Assembly: GCF_001870735.1 (NCBI RefSeq) | Contig: NZ_MORL01000002.1 | Span: forward strand, 62,001 to 126,000 | Direction of reading: 5' to 3' | From: Arsenicibacter rosenii | GTDB lineage: Bacteria > Bacteroidota > Bacteroidia > Cytophagales > Spirosomataceae | DNA: 64,000 bases | Part shown: in pieces, positions 16,269 through 26,036 of the stretch | Numbering within the stretch: position 1 is the stretch's first letter | How the letters are laid out: each line of letters opens with the position of its first letter | Translations under genes and position numbers: made by a program | Notes under the pieces: generated by a model | Database searches by the model: none | The model's input: the letters and a program-made list of their open reading frames with translations, nothing else | Told to the model about the DNA's origin: nothing

Positions 16269-17750
16269 TTATCCCACCTTCACCGTTTCAGCATATACCT
16301 TACCGAATGGGTCGGTTGCCCGGACGGTAATCTCTCTGGCACCAGCCGATGGCGTGAAAAAGAAAAGGTGATCGGTAAGCGTTGGATCAACGAACGTATG
16401 CTTTTTCGGCAAGTCAGGCCCGGCATACAGCTCAGTAGCCCATGGATCGTATGCGATACGGTTCTCCGGTTTTCCTTTCAATACACCATCTTGCAGCCAC
16501 TCCACGGTCCAGGACGGGTCCCAGTTCCAGACGTTAACCGCCATTTGGTCTGGTGTCTCTTTTATCCGGCCTTTCCCGTAAATGCGTAACTGGTGCTCCC
16601 GGGGCTTGCCCGTCGATTTGTAATACCAGCGAATATCGTTTCCGTCGGCTTCATAGACACCATAACCCGCTGGTGTACCATCGCTGCAAACCGGCCCCGT
16701 CCACCATGCCCCGCAAACCGTACCGTGTATGTGCTCGGTGAGGTTATCGGCATGCCATTTCTCATTAACGTGCGTATGGCCCGACATGATATGGGCCTTA
16801 AAGGGCTTCAGCATATCGTATAAGTGCTTGCGGTTGGCAACGGTACCGCTGATTTCTTCTTCTTTGAGTTTGTTGCGGCGGGCATGTCCCGTTTGTGTCG
16901 GAATATGCAGACTGACCACTACCGTTGCCCCGGGTTTGATCGTGGCTAAATCCTGTTCAAGCCAGCGGAGCTGGGCTTCGGGCAGATAGCCGATGTATTT
17001 TTTCGCGGTGCCGATAAAAAACACATCATCAAGCACAACGTAGTGAATATTGCCCCGGTTAAACGAGTAATACGTTGGTCCGAACTGTTGCCTGAACGTT
17101 TTGGCCGAAGCCTCGTCAGAACGCGCTTCCAGATCCAGATCGTGATTACCGATAACATTGAAAAACGGTATTCCGGTTGTTGCGATGGCCTGCCTGTAAT
17201 CGTCGTATAGCTCGAAATGGTCCCAGACCAGATCGCCGCAGCCAATGCCGTGGAAGAGCGCCCCTTTGGGGTAGGCCGCTACCAGGTCGCGCAGATCGGG
17301 CGCCGCGCCGGTCTTCAGCAACTCAGCATCGGCCTTTGAAATCATCTGGGTATCGGCCCAGACAACAAAGTGATGTTTGGTGTCGTCGACCGGTAATTTT
17401 TCGAGAACAAAATCGACCGTGACTGGGTCGTTTGTGGCAGAAATCGGCTGGTAAAAACGAGCTGTTCCCTTATCATGTGGAAAGGCATAACCCGCCGGTA
17501 TACTGATGTATACAAATTCGGCGTGACCGTCGGCAACCAAACTGTATCTTCCGTTTGCATCGGTCTGAACAACGGTGAAGCCATCAGTCACGGAGACGTT
17601 GGCTACGCCTTTACCATTGCTGGTCACACGGCCGGACAATCGGGGTGGTGCCGGAGCTGGTTTCGGGGGCCGGGCAATGGCGGCCGGGCTAGCGGAGAGG
17701 GCGGCTCCTGACCAGCCAAGGTATTTGAGAAAAAAGCGTCGGTTCAGCAT
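16269..17750 (-). CDS. Secreted calcineurin-like phosphoesterase with metallophos N and C domains
   Basis: A 493-residue protein. The N-terminal signal (RRFFLKYLGWSG, then hydrophobic) looks like a twin-arginine type. A carboxypeptidase-regulatory-like beta domain follows (LSGRVTSNGKGVANVSVTDG). The central metallophosphatase domain has VVWADTQ, GCGDLVWD, NVIGNHDLD, VVSLHIP and MSGHTHVNE, supplying the two-metal site residues. A C-terminal beta domain (WNWDPSWTVEWLQDG, ITVRATDPFGKVYAETV) closes the protein. This three-part layout is common in Bacteroidota exported phosphoesterases. The substrate is unknown. It is the first gene of a minus-strand pair with the kinase-fold gene. Confidence 0.9.
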   Translation of the reverse strand: MLNRRFFLKYLGWSGAALSASPAAIARPPKPAPAPPRLSGRVTSNGKGVANVSVTDGFTVVQTDANGRYSLVADGHAEFVYISIPAGYAFPHDKGTARFYQPISATNDPVTVDFVLEKLPVDDTKHHFVVWADTQMISKADAELLKTGAAPDLRDLVAAYPKGALFHGIGCGDLVWDHFELYDDYRQAIATTGIPFFNVIGNHDLDLEARSDEASAKTFRQQFGPTYYSFNRGNIHYVVLDDVFFIGTAKKYIGYLPEAQLRWLEQDLATIKPGATVVVSLHIPTQTGHARRNKLKEEEISGTVANRKHLYDMLKPFKAHIMSGHTHVNEKWHADNLTEHIHGTVCGAWWTGPVCSDGTPAGYGVYEADGNDIRWYYKSTGKPREHQLRIYGKGRIKETPDQMAVNVWNWDPSWTVEWLQDGVLKGKPENRIAYDPWATELYAGPDLPKKHTFVDPTLTDHLFFFTPSAGAREITVRATDPFGKVYAETVKVG

Positions 17751-17943
17751 AGAGCAGCTAATGCGGGTTTAGCACGGATTGGTAATCTGTAAAGATAATA
17801 GCGTAGTTTCAACCCAATTTTACTGTATTATTATCGAAAAGTTAATGGTCAGGCCCGACAAAATGACTCGCTCCTGATAAGAGGCAATGCAGCCTGATTT
17901 TCGTAAATTGCCTGATGATAGACAACAAATCTGAAGGGTAGCA

Positions 17944-19017
17944 ATGGCGGTAAAGTTAAGAAAGCGGGCATTGGCCAGCGGAAAAATCAGCCTGTATCTG
18001 GATGCCTATAATGGTGAGGAGCGGACATATGAATTCCTCCGGCTTTATCTCTACAAACGGCCAAAGGACGAACTGGAAAAACAGCATAACAAAGACGTGT
18101 TGCAGACGGCCGAACACCTGCGCGCCAAACGTGAGCTGCAGTTAAGTGTCCAGCGTAACGGCCTGACGCCGGTCCTGAAAACGAAAATTAACTTTCTGGC
18201 TTATTTCCAGACATTTATCGATACGTACCCGAAAAAAGACGGCCGGATGTTTAAAGGTGCCCTGCGCTATTTAAAGGAGTTTGCTCAGGCAGACTACCTC
18301 TCGACGCGGGCACTGACGGAAAGCTTTTGCTTTAATTTTAAAACCTTTCTCGACGGCCACGCCAACCTTAACGGCGAGACCCCTCACGATTACTTTGCCC
18401 GTTTCAAGAAAGTGTTGCGGCAGGCCGTGCGTGATAAACTCCTGGAAACAAGTCCGGCCCTTGACGTTACCAATAAGCGGTCGGATAAAAGTTTACAGAA
18501 AGATGTGCTGACGACGGACGAGCTGCAATTGTTGGCGCGGACCTCCTGCCCGAATCCGGAAGTAAAGCGGGCTTTTTTATTTGCCTGTAATACGGGCCTG
18601 CGCCTGTGTGATGTGAACACCTTACGCTGGACAAACATCCAGCGTGGCATGCTCCGGCTGCAACAGCAGAAAACCCGTCAGATTGTATGGGTGAATCTGA
18701 ACGCTACGGCGCAGAAACTCCTTGGGCCGGCAGGCCGTAGCGAAGACCCCGTCTTTGCCTTGCCGTCGCACACGTCGGTGCTAAGTGCCCTGCGCCTTTG
18801 GAGTGAGCAGGCTGGTCTTGGCAAAAAAGTAACCTTTCATGTTGCGCGGCATTCCTTCGCAACCAATCTGCTTATTCATCAGACTGACCTCAAAACGGTA
18901 TCGTCCTTGCTTGGGCACACCTCCCTGGCGCATACCCAAAAGTATGTTCGGGTTGTGGAGGCATTGAAGCAAACAGCCGTGAACCGCCTGCCTGAGCTGG
19001 ACGTAATGCTTCACTAA
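17944..19017 (+). CDS. Tyrosine-type site-specific recombinase
   Basis: A 357-residue integrase with the Bacteroidota layout: an N-terminal beta-rich arm-binding part (ISLYLDAYNG...TYEFLRLYLY), a SAM-like core-binding domain (about residues 75-170), and the catalytic domain. The full active site is visible: Arg220 (NTGLRLCDV), Lys243, His299 and Arg302 (HVARHSFATN), His325 (LLGHTS) and nucleophile Tyr334 (QKYVRV). It should cut and rejoin DNA at specific sites. No tRNA-end duplication, excisionase or cargo is visible nearby, so it is either a lone remnant or a chromosomal recombinase. Repeated GGTACTAAAA motifs downstream are candidate binding sites. Confidence 0.92.
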   Translation: MAVKLRKRALASGKISLYLDAYNGEERTYEFLRLYLYKRPKDELEKQHNKDVLQTAEHLRAKRELQLSVQRNGLTPVLKTKINFLAYFQTFIDTYPKKDGRMFKGALRYLKEFAQADYLSTRALTESFCFNFKTFLDGHANLNGETPHDYFARFKKVLRQAVRDKLLETSPALDVTNKRSDKSLQKDVLTTDELQLLARTSCPNPEVKRAFLFACNTGLRLCDVNTLRWTNIQRGMLRLQQQKTRQIVWVNLNATAQKLLGPAGRSEDPVFALPSHTSVLSALRLWSEQAGLGKKVTFHVARHSFATNLLIHQTDLKTVSSLLGHTSLAHTQKYVRVVEALKQTAVNRLPELDVMLH

Positions 19018-19069
19018 AAATTATTGTTTTCAACATACAACAAATGTTTGCCTCTCCCTGATGGTTTCA

Positions 19070-19181
19070 GGTACTAAAACCGCTTGTAAAAAATGTTGTG
19101 GATTTGTGACTTAAGTTTTATATACTTCAGAATAAGAGGCGTTTATTTTCTATTTTAGTACCCATTACCGGTACTAAAATA
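19070..19181. repeat. Three GGTACTAAAA motifs, two in a 12-base inverted repeat
   Basis: Copy 1 is GGTACTAAAA at 19070-19079. Copies 2 and 3 form perfect 12-base arms, TATTTTAGTACC (19151-19162) and GGTACTAAAATA (19170-19181), around a 7-base spacer. The cluster lies in the AT-rich gap of 275 bases between the recombinase gene and the cytochrome gene. It could be recombinase binding sites or an operator for the cytochrome gene. Confidence 0.6.
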
Positions 19182-19292
19182 AGAGAAAAGAGTAAAACTG
19201 ACACAATTCAGCCTTATGGAATTACAGTCTGTTTAGCAGTATAAAATCCAGTCTTTGCTACGTATATTTCTGAAAATATCAGGGTCCTTTCT

Positions 19293-22200
19293 ATGAAATC
19301 TTTCTTTTTACGGTCTATTCGCCAGCGGCACATACTCGGCGTATCCGCTGCCGGTTTGCTGGCTGGTGGTCTGCTGATGGGGGCGTATCAACAAACCAAT
19401 CCGGGGCAGGCATCGCAGGCATTTCTTAATGAATTATTTGCCGGCCTCAGCGATGACGATAAGCATGATCCGAAGTATGCGGTCGGGAGCCTGAATGTGG
19501 CGCCTGGCCTGGAAGCAACGCTTTTCGCGGCGGAGCCCATGCTGGTTAACCCGACGAACATCGACGTGGATACGCGCGGAAGGGTCTGGGTATGTGAAGC
19601 CTACAACTACCGGCCTGCGATCAATGGCAACCCCACGCACGCAGCAGGCGACCGGATCGTGATTCTGGAAGATACCGACGGCGACGGTAAGGCCGATGCC
19701 GGCAAGACGTTTTATCAGGGCCCTGAGGTAGAATCGCCGCTGGGCATCTGGGTACAGGGCAATCAGGTGATTGTGTCAAATAGCCCGAATGTGTTTGTGT
19801 TCACAGACGAGAACGGCGATGATAAGGCAGATAAGAAAGAAGTACTCTTTACAGGCATCAGCGGTGATCAGCACGATCACGGCATGCATACATTCGTAGC
19901 GGGGCCTGATGGAAAATGGTACTTCAATTTCGGAAACGAAGGCAAGCAACTGAAAGATAAAGACGGTAATCCCATCATCGACAAAGTTACCGGCAAGGCC
20001 ATCAGCCCGGCTAATTTTAAGCAGGGAATGGTATTCCGCTGCGATCCGGGTGGGAAAAATGTTGAGCTCCTGGGGCATAATTTCCGGAATAACTACGAAG
20101 TGGCGGTCGACTCATACGGTACGCTCTGGCAATCGGACAACGACGACGACGGCAACAAAGGCGTTCGGATCAATTATGTAATGGAGTACGGCAACTACGG
20201 TTATACTGACGAAATGACCGGCGCGGGCTGGCAGGCTAACCGGACGAATATGGAAACAGACATACCGCTGCGCCACTGGCATCTGAACGACCCTGGTGTG
20301 GTGCCGAACCTGCTGCAAACAGGGGCGGGCTCGCCAACCGGCATCATTGTTTATGAAGGTAAGCTGCTGCCACCAGCCTTTCAGAATCAGGTAATTCACT
20401 GCGATGCAGGGCCGAATGTCGTGCGTGCTTATCCGGTACAGAACGACGGGGCTGGTTATAAGGCAACTATGCTGCCGGTGCTCGAAGGCGTACGGGATCA
20501 GTGGTTCCGGCCGGCCGACGTGTGTGTGGCTCCGGATGGCTCACTGATTATTGCCGACTGGTATGATCCGGGCGTGGGTGGCCACCAGGCCGGTGATCAG
20601 GCACGCGGCCGGATTTATCGCGTTGCGCCGCCGAATACACCGTATAAAATGCCGAAGCTGGACCTGACTACTGTAGCCGGTGCCATTGAGGCCTTGCAGA
20701 GTCCGAGCATGAACGTTCGTCATCAGGCATGGACCGTGCTGAACGGTATGGGGGCAAAAGCGGAAAAGCCATTGGCATCATTCTACAAAAGCACGACCGA
20801 CTCGCGGATGAAAGCCCGCGCGTTGTGGCTGCTCAGCAAACTGCCGGAAAACAAGGGGCGTCAGTATGTGGCGGCTGGTCTGAAAGAGGCTGACCCGAAC
20901 CTGCGGATTACAGCGCTTCGGGCGGCCCGTCAGCTAGGCAGTGAAGAGACGATTAAAGCCGTAAAACAACTGGCGAAAGATACAGATCGTCAGGTGCTTC
21001 GTGAGTGCGCGCTTGCGTTGCATCGCAACCCGTCGGCCGAAACACCGGCGCTGTGGGCCGACTTGGCGGCGGCGCATGACGGGAAAGACCGCTGGTATCT
21101 GGAGGCGCTGGGCATCGGTGCCGACGGGCAGTGGGATGTCTGTTTCGCTGCCTGGCAGAAACGTACCGGCGAAGCAGCGACGGGCAGTGCGGCCGGCCGC
21201 GATATTGTCTGGCGGGCCCGTACGAAAGATGCCGTACCGTTGCTGGCGCGTCTGGCCAATGACCGGAATGTATCACTCAATGAGCGGCTGCGGTATTTCC
21301 GCGCGTTCGATTTCAATCCAGGGCTGGCTGAAAAATCCAGTGCTCTGCTGGATATCCTTCAGCAAAACAGCGGCTCGCCGGATATTGCCAAACTGGCGTT
21401 CCGGCACCTGGACCCGGCAACGGCTAAAAACAACGCTCAGGCAATGAGTGCCTTGCAGAAACTGCTGAACGATGTGTATGGTACAGCCGAATACATGGAT
21501 TTGGTAGCCCGCTACGAACCGGTGTCGGAAAACAATCGCCTGCGTCAACTGGCGCTTACAAAATACCTCGAAGGAATGGGCCGCGATGCATCGCGCCAGT
21601 TGCTCAAGCAAGGTGGAGAACCGCTGATCTGGGAAACCATCAACGGCAGCGATGCCGAAGCCGCTTCGAAAATGGTGATGGCACTGCGTATGGTTGGCAG
21701 TAATCAGTCGCTGGGTATCCTGAAAAACATTGCCCTCGACGAAAAACGTCCGGTATCGCTGCGGAAAGATGCGACCCGCGCCATCGGTGGTAGCGGTAAC
21801 GGCGAAGACCTGATTCTGGCCCTGCTGAAATCCGGCGATATCAAAAACGAATACAAACCGGCGGCTGTCCAGGGGGTAGCCAATACGTGGCGCAAAAAAG
21901 TACGGACCGAAGCTGCCAGCTATCTGGACGGTATTGCCGGTTCATCCGCTAAAAAGACACCGCCGATGAATGAGCTGCTGGCGATGAAAGGCGATGCCAG
22001 CCGTGGCATAACGGTTTACAAAAATAACTGTTCAATCTGTCACCAGGTCAACGGCGAAGGCATGGACTTCGGGCCGAAGCTTTCGGAGATCGGCAGCAAG
22101 TTGCCGCGCGAAGGGCAGTATCTGGCCATTCTGCATCCCGATGCCGGGATTAGTTTTGGCTTCGAAGGCTGGGATATCAAGTTTAAGGACGGTACCAACA

Positions 22201-22403
22201 TTGCCGGTATTGTTTCCAGCAAAACCGAAACCGATCTACAGGTGAAATTTCCGGGCGGTGTGGTGCAGAACTACAAAATGGCTGATGTTGTCTCGATGAA
22301 AAAAATGGATAGCTCGATGATGCCGGCCGGTCTTCAGGATAATATGAGTACACAGGAACTGGTTGATCTGGTCGAATACCTGACGACACTGCGGAAAAAA
22401 TAA
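19293..22403 (+). CDS. PVC-type membrane-bound dehydrogenase fused to HEAT repeats and cytochrome c
   Basis: A 1036-residue exported protein. The N-terminal signal/anchor is at residues 12-32. A six- or seven-bladed NHL/sugar-dehydrogenase-like propeller follows (about 45-450; VWVCEAYNYRP, DGDGKAD, GMHTFVAGPDGKWYF, SPTGIIVYEG, DWYDPGVGG). Helical HEAT-like repeats run from about 460 to 880 (AIEALQSPSMNVRHQAW, ITALRAARQLGSEET). A C-terminal cytochrome c domain has one haem site (CSICHQ) and a distal Met candidate. It probably oxidises a sugar in the periplasm and passes electrons to the haem. The secreted isomerase 172 bases downstream fits a periplasmic sugar pathway. Substrate is unknown. 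Confidence 0.88.
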   Translation: MKSFFLRSIRQRHILGVSAAGLLAGGLLMGAYQQTNPGQASQAFLNELFAGLSDDDKHDPKYAVGSLNVAPGLEATLFAAEPMLVNPTNIDVDTRGRVWVCEAYNYRPAINGNPTHAAGDRIVILEDTDGDGKADAGKTFYQGPEVESPLGIWVQGNQVIVSNSPNVFVFTDENGDDKADKKEVLFTGISGDQHDHGMHTFVAGPDGKWYFNFGNEGKQLKDKDGNPIIDKVTGKAISPANFKQGMVFRCDPGGKNVELLGHNFRNNYEVAVDSYGTLWQSDNDDDGNKGVRINYVMEYGNYGYTDEMTGAGWQANRTNMETDIPLRHWHLNDPGVVPNLLQTGAGSPTGIIVYEGKLLPPAFQNQVIHCDAGPNVVRAYPVQNDGAGYKATMLPVLEGVRDQWFRPADVCVAPDGSLIIADWYDPGVGGHQAGDQARGRIYRVAPPNTPYKMPKLDLTTVAGAIEALQSPSMNVRHQAWTVLNGMGAKAEKPLASFYKSTTDSRMKARALWLLSKLPENKGRQYVAAGLKEADPNLRITALRAARQLGSEETIKAVKQLAKDTDRQVLRECALALHRNPSAETPALWADLAAAHDGKDRWYLEALGIGADGQWDVCFAAWQKRTGEAATGSAAGRDIVWRARTKDAVPLLARLANDRNVSLNERLRYFRAFDFNPGLAEKSSALLDILQQNSGSPDIAKLAFRHLDPATAKNNAQAMSALQKLLNDVYGTAEYMDLVARYEPVSENNRLRQLALTKYLEGMGRDASRQLLKQGGEPLIWETINGSDAEAASKMVMALRMVGSNQSLGILKNIALDEKRPVSLRKDATRAIGGSGNGEDLILALLKSGDIKNEYKPAAVQGVANTWRKKVRTEAASYLDGIAGSSAKKTPPMNELLAMKGDASRGITVYKNNCSICHQVNGEGMDFGPKLSEIGSKLPREGQYLAILHPDAGISFGFEGWDIKFKDGTNIAGIVSSKTETDLQVKFPGGVVQNYKMADVVSMKKMDSSMMPAGLQDNMSTQELVDLVEYLTTLRKK

Positions 22404-22430
22404 CGCCGAAGCCCTGATTAGAAACAGAAG

Positions 22431-22457
22431 AGCACTTCATGTGAAGTGCTTTTTTTG
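22431..22457 (+). terminator. Intrinsic terminator after the dehydrogenase-cytochrome gene
   Basis: AGCACTTCA (22431-22439) and TGAAGTGCT (22442-22450) form a tight stem followed by seven T. Transcription of the next gene therefore probably starts anew between 22458 and 22576. Confidence 0.88.
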
Positions 22458-22575
22458 TTTTCCGGTTGGGTCAGGCGGTAGTCTGAAGAAATTTTATGGC
22501 CAGACAAGGTATGTTCATGCGCAGATACTCTTTTTGAGAAAGAAACGTGAAACTACCAAACAAACACTCGAACGT

Positions 22576-23520
22576 ATGATTCGTCGCGATTTTGTGAAGA
22601 ATACCCTTGCTTCGGCTGGTGCTATGCTGGCCGGTACGTCATCAATCGTGTCTGCGGCTGACCAACCGGCAGGCAGCTCCCCGATGGCCAAAAATAAGTT
22701 CAAGCTGATGTATGCACCCCATTTCGGCATGTTCGAAAACAGCGCGGGCAAAGACCTGATAGATCAGCTGAAGTTTATGGCCGATCAGGGATTTACGGCC
22801 ATTGAGGACAATGGTATGATGGGCCGGCCGGTAGATGTACAGGAAAAAATCGGCAAGGAGCTCGACCGTCTGGGTATGAAAATGGGTGTATTTGTGGTTG
22901 ATAAGGGAGGCAACTCGCAGAACTCATTGGCGGCCGGTAAGCAGGAGTACATTGATATTTTCCTGAACGGCTGTAAACGTGCCGTAGAGGTCGGTAAGCG
23001 GGTCAATGCCAAATGGATGACCGTCGTGCCCGGTGATTTTGAGCGTAACTTGCCGATTGGTATTCAGACCGGCCATGTCATTGATGCGCTGCGGCGCGGG
23101 GCAGACATTCTGGCTCCTCACAACATGACGATGGTGCTGGAACCGCTGAGCGACACCCCAAATCTGTTTCTGCGTACGTCAGATCAGACGTATGAAATCT
23201 GTCGTGGGGTAAACAGCCCGGCCTGCAAAATCCTGTTTGATATTTATCACATGCAGAAAAACGAAGGGCATATCATTCCACACATCAACTGGTGCTGGAG
23301 CGAGATCGGGTATTTTCAGATTGGCGATAATCCGGGTCGTAAAGAGCCTACAACGGGAGAGATCAATTATAAAAATATCTTTAAGCACGTGTACCAGAAA
23401 GCTAAAGCCGAAAACAAGGAGTTTATTTTCGGTATGGAGCACGGCAATTCACGACCCGGAAAAGAAGGAGAGGAAGCCTTATTGAAGGCGTATATTGAAT
23501 CTGACAGCTTTCAGGTATAA
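22576..23520 (+). CDS. Secreted hydroxypyruvate isomerase-like TIM-barrel protein (second copy)
   Basis: The ATG at 22576 gives a Tat-like signal (MIRRDFVKNTLASAGAML, cut near residue 31) and a 314-residue protein. The longer frame from 22441 runs through the upstream terminator and is rejected. Superfamily segments are present: FTAIEDNGMMGRP, MTVVPGDFE, MVLEPLSD, KILFDIYHMQ, YFQIGDNPGRKEPTTGE and FGMEHGNS. The His, Glu and Asp residues that would hold the metal are intact. It is a distant paralogue of the protein at 2552-3436 and follows the dehydrogenase-cytochrome gene, so both may act on oxidised sugars in the periplasm. Confidence 0.86.
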   Translation: MIRRDFVKNTLASAGAMLAGTSSIVSAADQPAGSSPMAKNKFKLMYAPHFGMFENSAGKDLIDQLKFMADQGFTAIEDNGMMGRPVDVQEKIGKELDRLGMKMGVFVVDKGGNSQNSLAAGKQEYIDIFLNGCKRAVEVGKRVNAKWMTVVPGDFERNLPIGIQTGHVIDALRRGADILAPHNMTMVLEPLSDTPNLFLRTSDQTYEICRGVNSPACKILFDIYHMQKNEGHIIPHINWCWSEIGYFQIGDNPGRKEPTTGEINYKNIFKHVYQKAKAENKEFIFGMEHGNSRPGKEGEEALLKAYIESDSFQV

Positions 23521-23528
23521 TATACTTA

Positions 23529-23572
23529 GGGAAGGCCTGGGTAGGTAAGTTGGTTACTGCCAGGCTTTTCCC
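23529..23572. terminator. Hairpin between convergent genes
   Basis: GGGAAGGCCTGG (23529-23540) pairs with CCAGGCTTTTCCC (23560-23572) with a small mismatch. It lies just after the isomerase stop and ahead of the convergent CBM48 gene end. Confidence 0.6.
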
Positions 23573-23586
23573 GTACTATTGTTCCA

Positions 23587-23895
23587 TTACAGTACAACAA
23601 CACAGTTATCCTCTGCCGATACGCCGCTGTTCACATATTTGTCGGCCGTATCGTCATTCAGCCATTGCTCACCATCGATCAGATACCGGAATTGGTATTC
23701 GCTGCCAACCGGTAACTCAACCGTCGTTTTGTACGAACCGTCTTTCTGTTTTTTCAACGGAGCCGCTTCTGCATTCCATTCGTTAAATTCACCTACAAGC
23801 GCTACCGACTTGGCGCCATTGATCGTCTCAGGCGTTACAGAGAAGGTAACTTTGCAAACAGGCTTGCTTTTTAAGAATTGCTTGGCTAGTGCCAT
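23587..23895 (-). CDS. Small stand-alone CBM48/AMPK glycogen-binding-like protein
   Basis: A 102-residue protein that is almost entirely one early-set beta domain of the isoamylase-N/CBM48 type. Typical motifs are CKVTFSVTPE, ALVGEFNEWN, PLKKQKDGSYKTTVELP, YQFRYLIDG and WLNDDTADKYV. Such short proteins bind alpha-glucans such as glycogen through conserved Trp and Lys residues, and may be regulators or adaptors of glycogen enzymes. There is no signal peptide, so it acts in the cytosol. No glycogen enzyme gene is adjacent. Confidence 0.87.
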   Translation of the reverse strand: MALAKQFLKSKPVCKVTFSVTPETINGAKSVALVGEFNEWNAEAAPLKKQKDGSYKTTVELPVGSEYQFRYLIDGEQWLNDDTADKYVNSGVSAEDNCVVVL

Positions 23896-24039
23896 ACAGT
23901 TTAGTAAAGTTTGGTTCCAGAATCAAATTTATATAACAATAAATACAAAGCAATGTCAATCAATGGGTTGTAGATTGAAATTCTTTGTTTAGTCATATAT
24001 TGTACCTGCTGATTAACAAAACCCCTGTAAAAAAGTCGA

Positions 24040-24714
24040 TTATTGAGACGAATCGGTTACGAGGTCTTGCTGATACTCTTTTGTCCAGTGCCATGCGCCC
24101 TGCAAGGCAATCAGGCAAAAGATACCGTATTCAAATGCGACCAGTTTAACTCCTTTAACATAGTAGATATACGTCAGAATGATGTCGATCAGGAGCCATA
24201 CATACCAGCACTCGACCTTCTTCTGAATCATCATGAAGGTTGCCACAATACTCATGGTTGTGGTAAATGAATCGAGGTACGGGAATGCGCTTGGTTTACT
24301 AAACAGGGCCGGAAACCAGGTGTTCAAATTCTGAGCGAACGACCCCAGTACCAGCGTTGCCACCACGCCGGCCAGCGACCATGTCAGGGTTTGCCGGGGC
24401 GTTAACCGAGTAATTTTCAGTTCCTGATTCAGATTCGCTTCGTTTGCCTTCGGGTGCGTCCAGCGCCACCAGCCCTGTAGGTTGGTTACGAAGAAAAAGA
24501 CCTGCAGAAACATATCGGGGTAGAGCTGAATCTGGTAAAACAGGAAAAAGAACAAGGCAACGCTGATTGCCCCGATGGGCCAGCTCCAGACGTTAGCACG
24601 GGCCGACAGCCAGACGGCGACGGCTCCCGTGAGCGCCCCGAAAAACTCCAGGTAGCTCATCGGATACCCCCAAACGGTAAAGAAAATTGTGTTAATATCG
24701 AAAAAGTCAGGCAT
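24040..24714 (-). CDS. pnuC: PnuC-family nicotinamide riboside (or thiamine) transporter
   Basis: A 224-residue inner-membrane protein with about seven helices. The PnuC signature is clear: YLEFFGALTGAVAVWLSARANVWSWPIG near the N-terminus, FFFVTNLQGWWRW, and WYVWLLIDIILTYIYYVKG near the C-terminus. PnuC proteins move nicotinamide riboside or, in the PnuT branch, thiamine by facilitated diffusion. No TPP riboswitch was recognised upstream and no NadR kinase gene is adjacent. It is divergent from the oxidoreductase gene. Confidence 0.9.
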   Translation of the reverse strand: MPDFFDINTIFFTVWGYPMSYLEFFGALTGAVAVWLSARANVWSWPIGAISVALFFFLFYQIQLYPDMFLQVFFFVTNLQGWWRWTHPKANEANLNQELKITRLTPRQTLTWSLAGVVATLVLGSFAQNLNTWFPALFSKPSAFPYLDSFTTTMSIVATFMMIQKKVECWYVWLLIDIILTYIYYVKGVKLVAFEYGIFCLIALQGAWHWTKEYQQDLVTDSSQ

Positions 24715-24830
24715 TGCTAGTAGGAAGTCTGCGCGGCTTGATTTTGACAGTACAGCAGGCCGCTCGTTTCGACTGCAAAAAACGGAAGAATACCCGAAAG
24801 GCCATGCGCAAACACTAAACCCTGTTCATT

Positions 24831-26030
24831 ATGCAAAAAATAGCCATGCTCGGAGGCGGTTTCATCGGCCGCTTCTATGCCGAATCGCTGCACGGACAGC
24901 GGAGCCGCGACCGTGTGGTTGCCATATATGCCCGCCGCGAAGAAACTGCCCAAAAGTTTGCGGCCGATTACGGCTGCGACTTCTGGTCAACAGAAATGGA
25001 AGCCGTGATCGCAAACCCTGAGGTAACGATGGTCTGCATTGCGTTGCCCAACAACCTGCATGAACCGGCGGTCATGCTGTGTGCTAAGCACAAAAAGAAT
25101 GTTGTCTGTACCAAGCCGCTGGGCCGGAATGCTGAAGAAGCCCTGCGCATGATGCGGGCTGTCGAAGAGGCTGGAATCTTTGGCGGCTACCTGGAAGATC
25201 TGTGTTATACCCCGAAATTTCTGAAGGCGCTCGAAAGTGTAAAGCGGGGGGCACTGGGCCGGATTTTATGGGCTAAATCCAGAGAAACTCATCCCGGGCC
25301 GCATTCCGACTGGTTCTGGGATAAGGAACAGGCCGGTGGTGGCTGCATGCTCGATTTAGGCTGTCACTGTGTGGAAATAGCCCGGAGTTTTATCGGGAAA
25401 GAGGTGAAGCCGGTTGAGGTAATGTGCTGGGCTGCTACGCAGGTAAAACCGATTGATGCCGAAGACCATGCCATTGCGCTGGTGAAATACGAAAACGGCG
25501 CCATCGGCCAGTTTGAGGTCAGCTGGACATTCAGGGGCGGCATGGATCTTCGGGATGAAGTAATGGGTACCGAAGGAACGATATGGATTAACAACTTCCT
25601 GCGGACAGGCTTTGAAATGTTTACAACGGGTGAAGGAGAGGGCGAAGACTACGTGGCCGAAAAAGCGGAATCCAATACGGGCTGGCTCTTTCCGGTGGGT
25701 GACGAAGTGAACGATCTGGGGTATAATCACATGTTTACCGACATGTTCAGTGCCTGCGAAGCGGGCCGCGAGCCGGTCGAAACGTTTTATGACGGCTATG
25801 TGGTGAATGCCATTCTGGATGCTGCCTACCGCTCAGCTACCTCAAAGCAGTGGGAGCCGGTGGCGTTACCGGTCTGGCGGGGGCAGGAGGGGCTTTCGGC
25901 ACAAACGACGCTCACGGAATACGATGCCGATCACTACCTGATCAAAAAAGAAGTAACCCACGATGGTCGCCACAAAATTATTCTGAAAGAAAAGCAAAGC
26001 GGAAAAATTATTGAGCGCGATGTTAGCTAA
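24831..26030 (+). CDS. Gfo/Idh/MocA family NAD(P)-dependent oxidoreductase
   Basis: A 399-residue protein with an N-terminal Rossmann fold ([17 protein letters not shown]) and the conserved [13 protein letters not shown] motif, where Lys of the EKP-type motif contributes to catalysis. The C-terminal alpha/beta domain has [14 protein letters not shown], which includes the catalytic His position, and [27 protein letters not shown]. The family oxidises or reduces sugars, cyclitols and keto-sugars in the cytosol. It probably works with the nearby exported isomerases on sugar breakdown, but the substrate is not identifiable. It ends 81 bases before a toxin-antitoxin operon. Confidence 0.9.
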   Translation: MQKIAMLGGGFIGRFYAESLHGQRSRDRVVAIYARREETAQKFAADYGCDFWSTEMEAVIANPEVTMVCIALPNNLHEPAVMLCAKHKKNVVCTKPLGRNAEEALRMMRAVEEAGIFGGYLEDLCYTPKFLKALESVKRGALGRILWAKSRETHPGPHSDWFWDKEQAGGGCMLDLGCHCVEIARSFIGKEVKPVEVMCWAATQVKPIDAEDHAIALVKYENGAIGQFEVSWTFRGGMDLRDEVMGTEGTIWINNFLRTGFEMFTTGEGEGEDYVAEKAESNTGWLFPVGDEVNDLGYNHMFTDMFSACEAGREPVETFYDGYVVNAILDAAYRSATSKQWEPVALPVWRGQEGLSAQTTLTEYDADHYLIKKEVTHDGRHKIILKEKQSGKIIERDVS

Positions 26031-26036
26031 GCCCGG

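Noticed and set aside
14757-19017. Integrative element between tRNA genes and the tyrosine recombinase
   Set aside because: No duplicated tRNA end was found near 19 kb and the genes between are ordinary.
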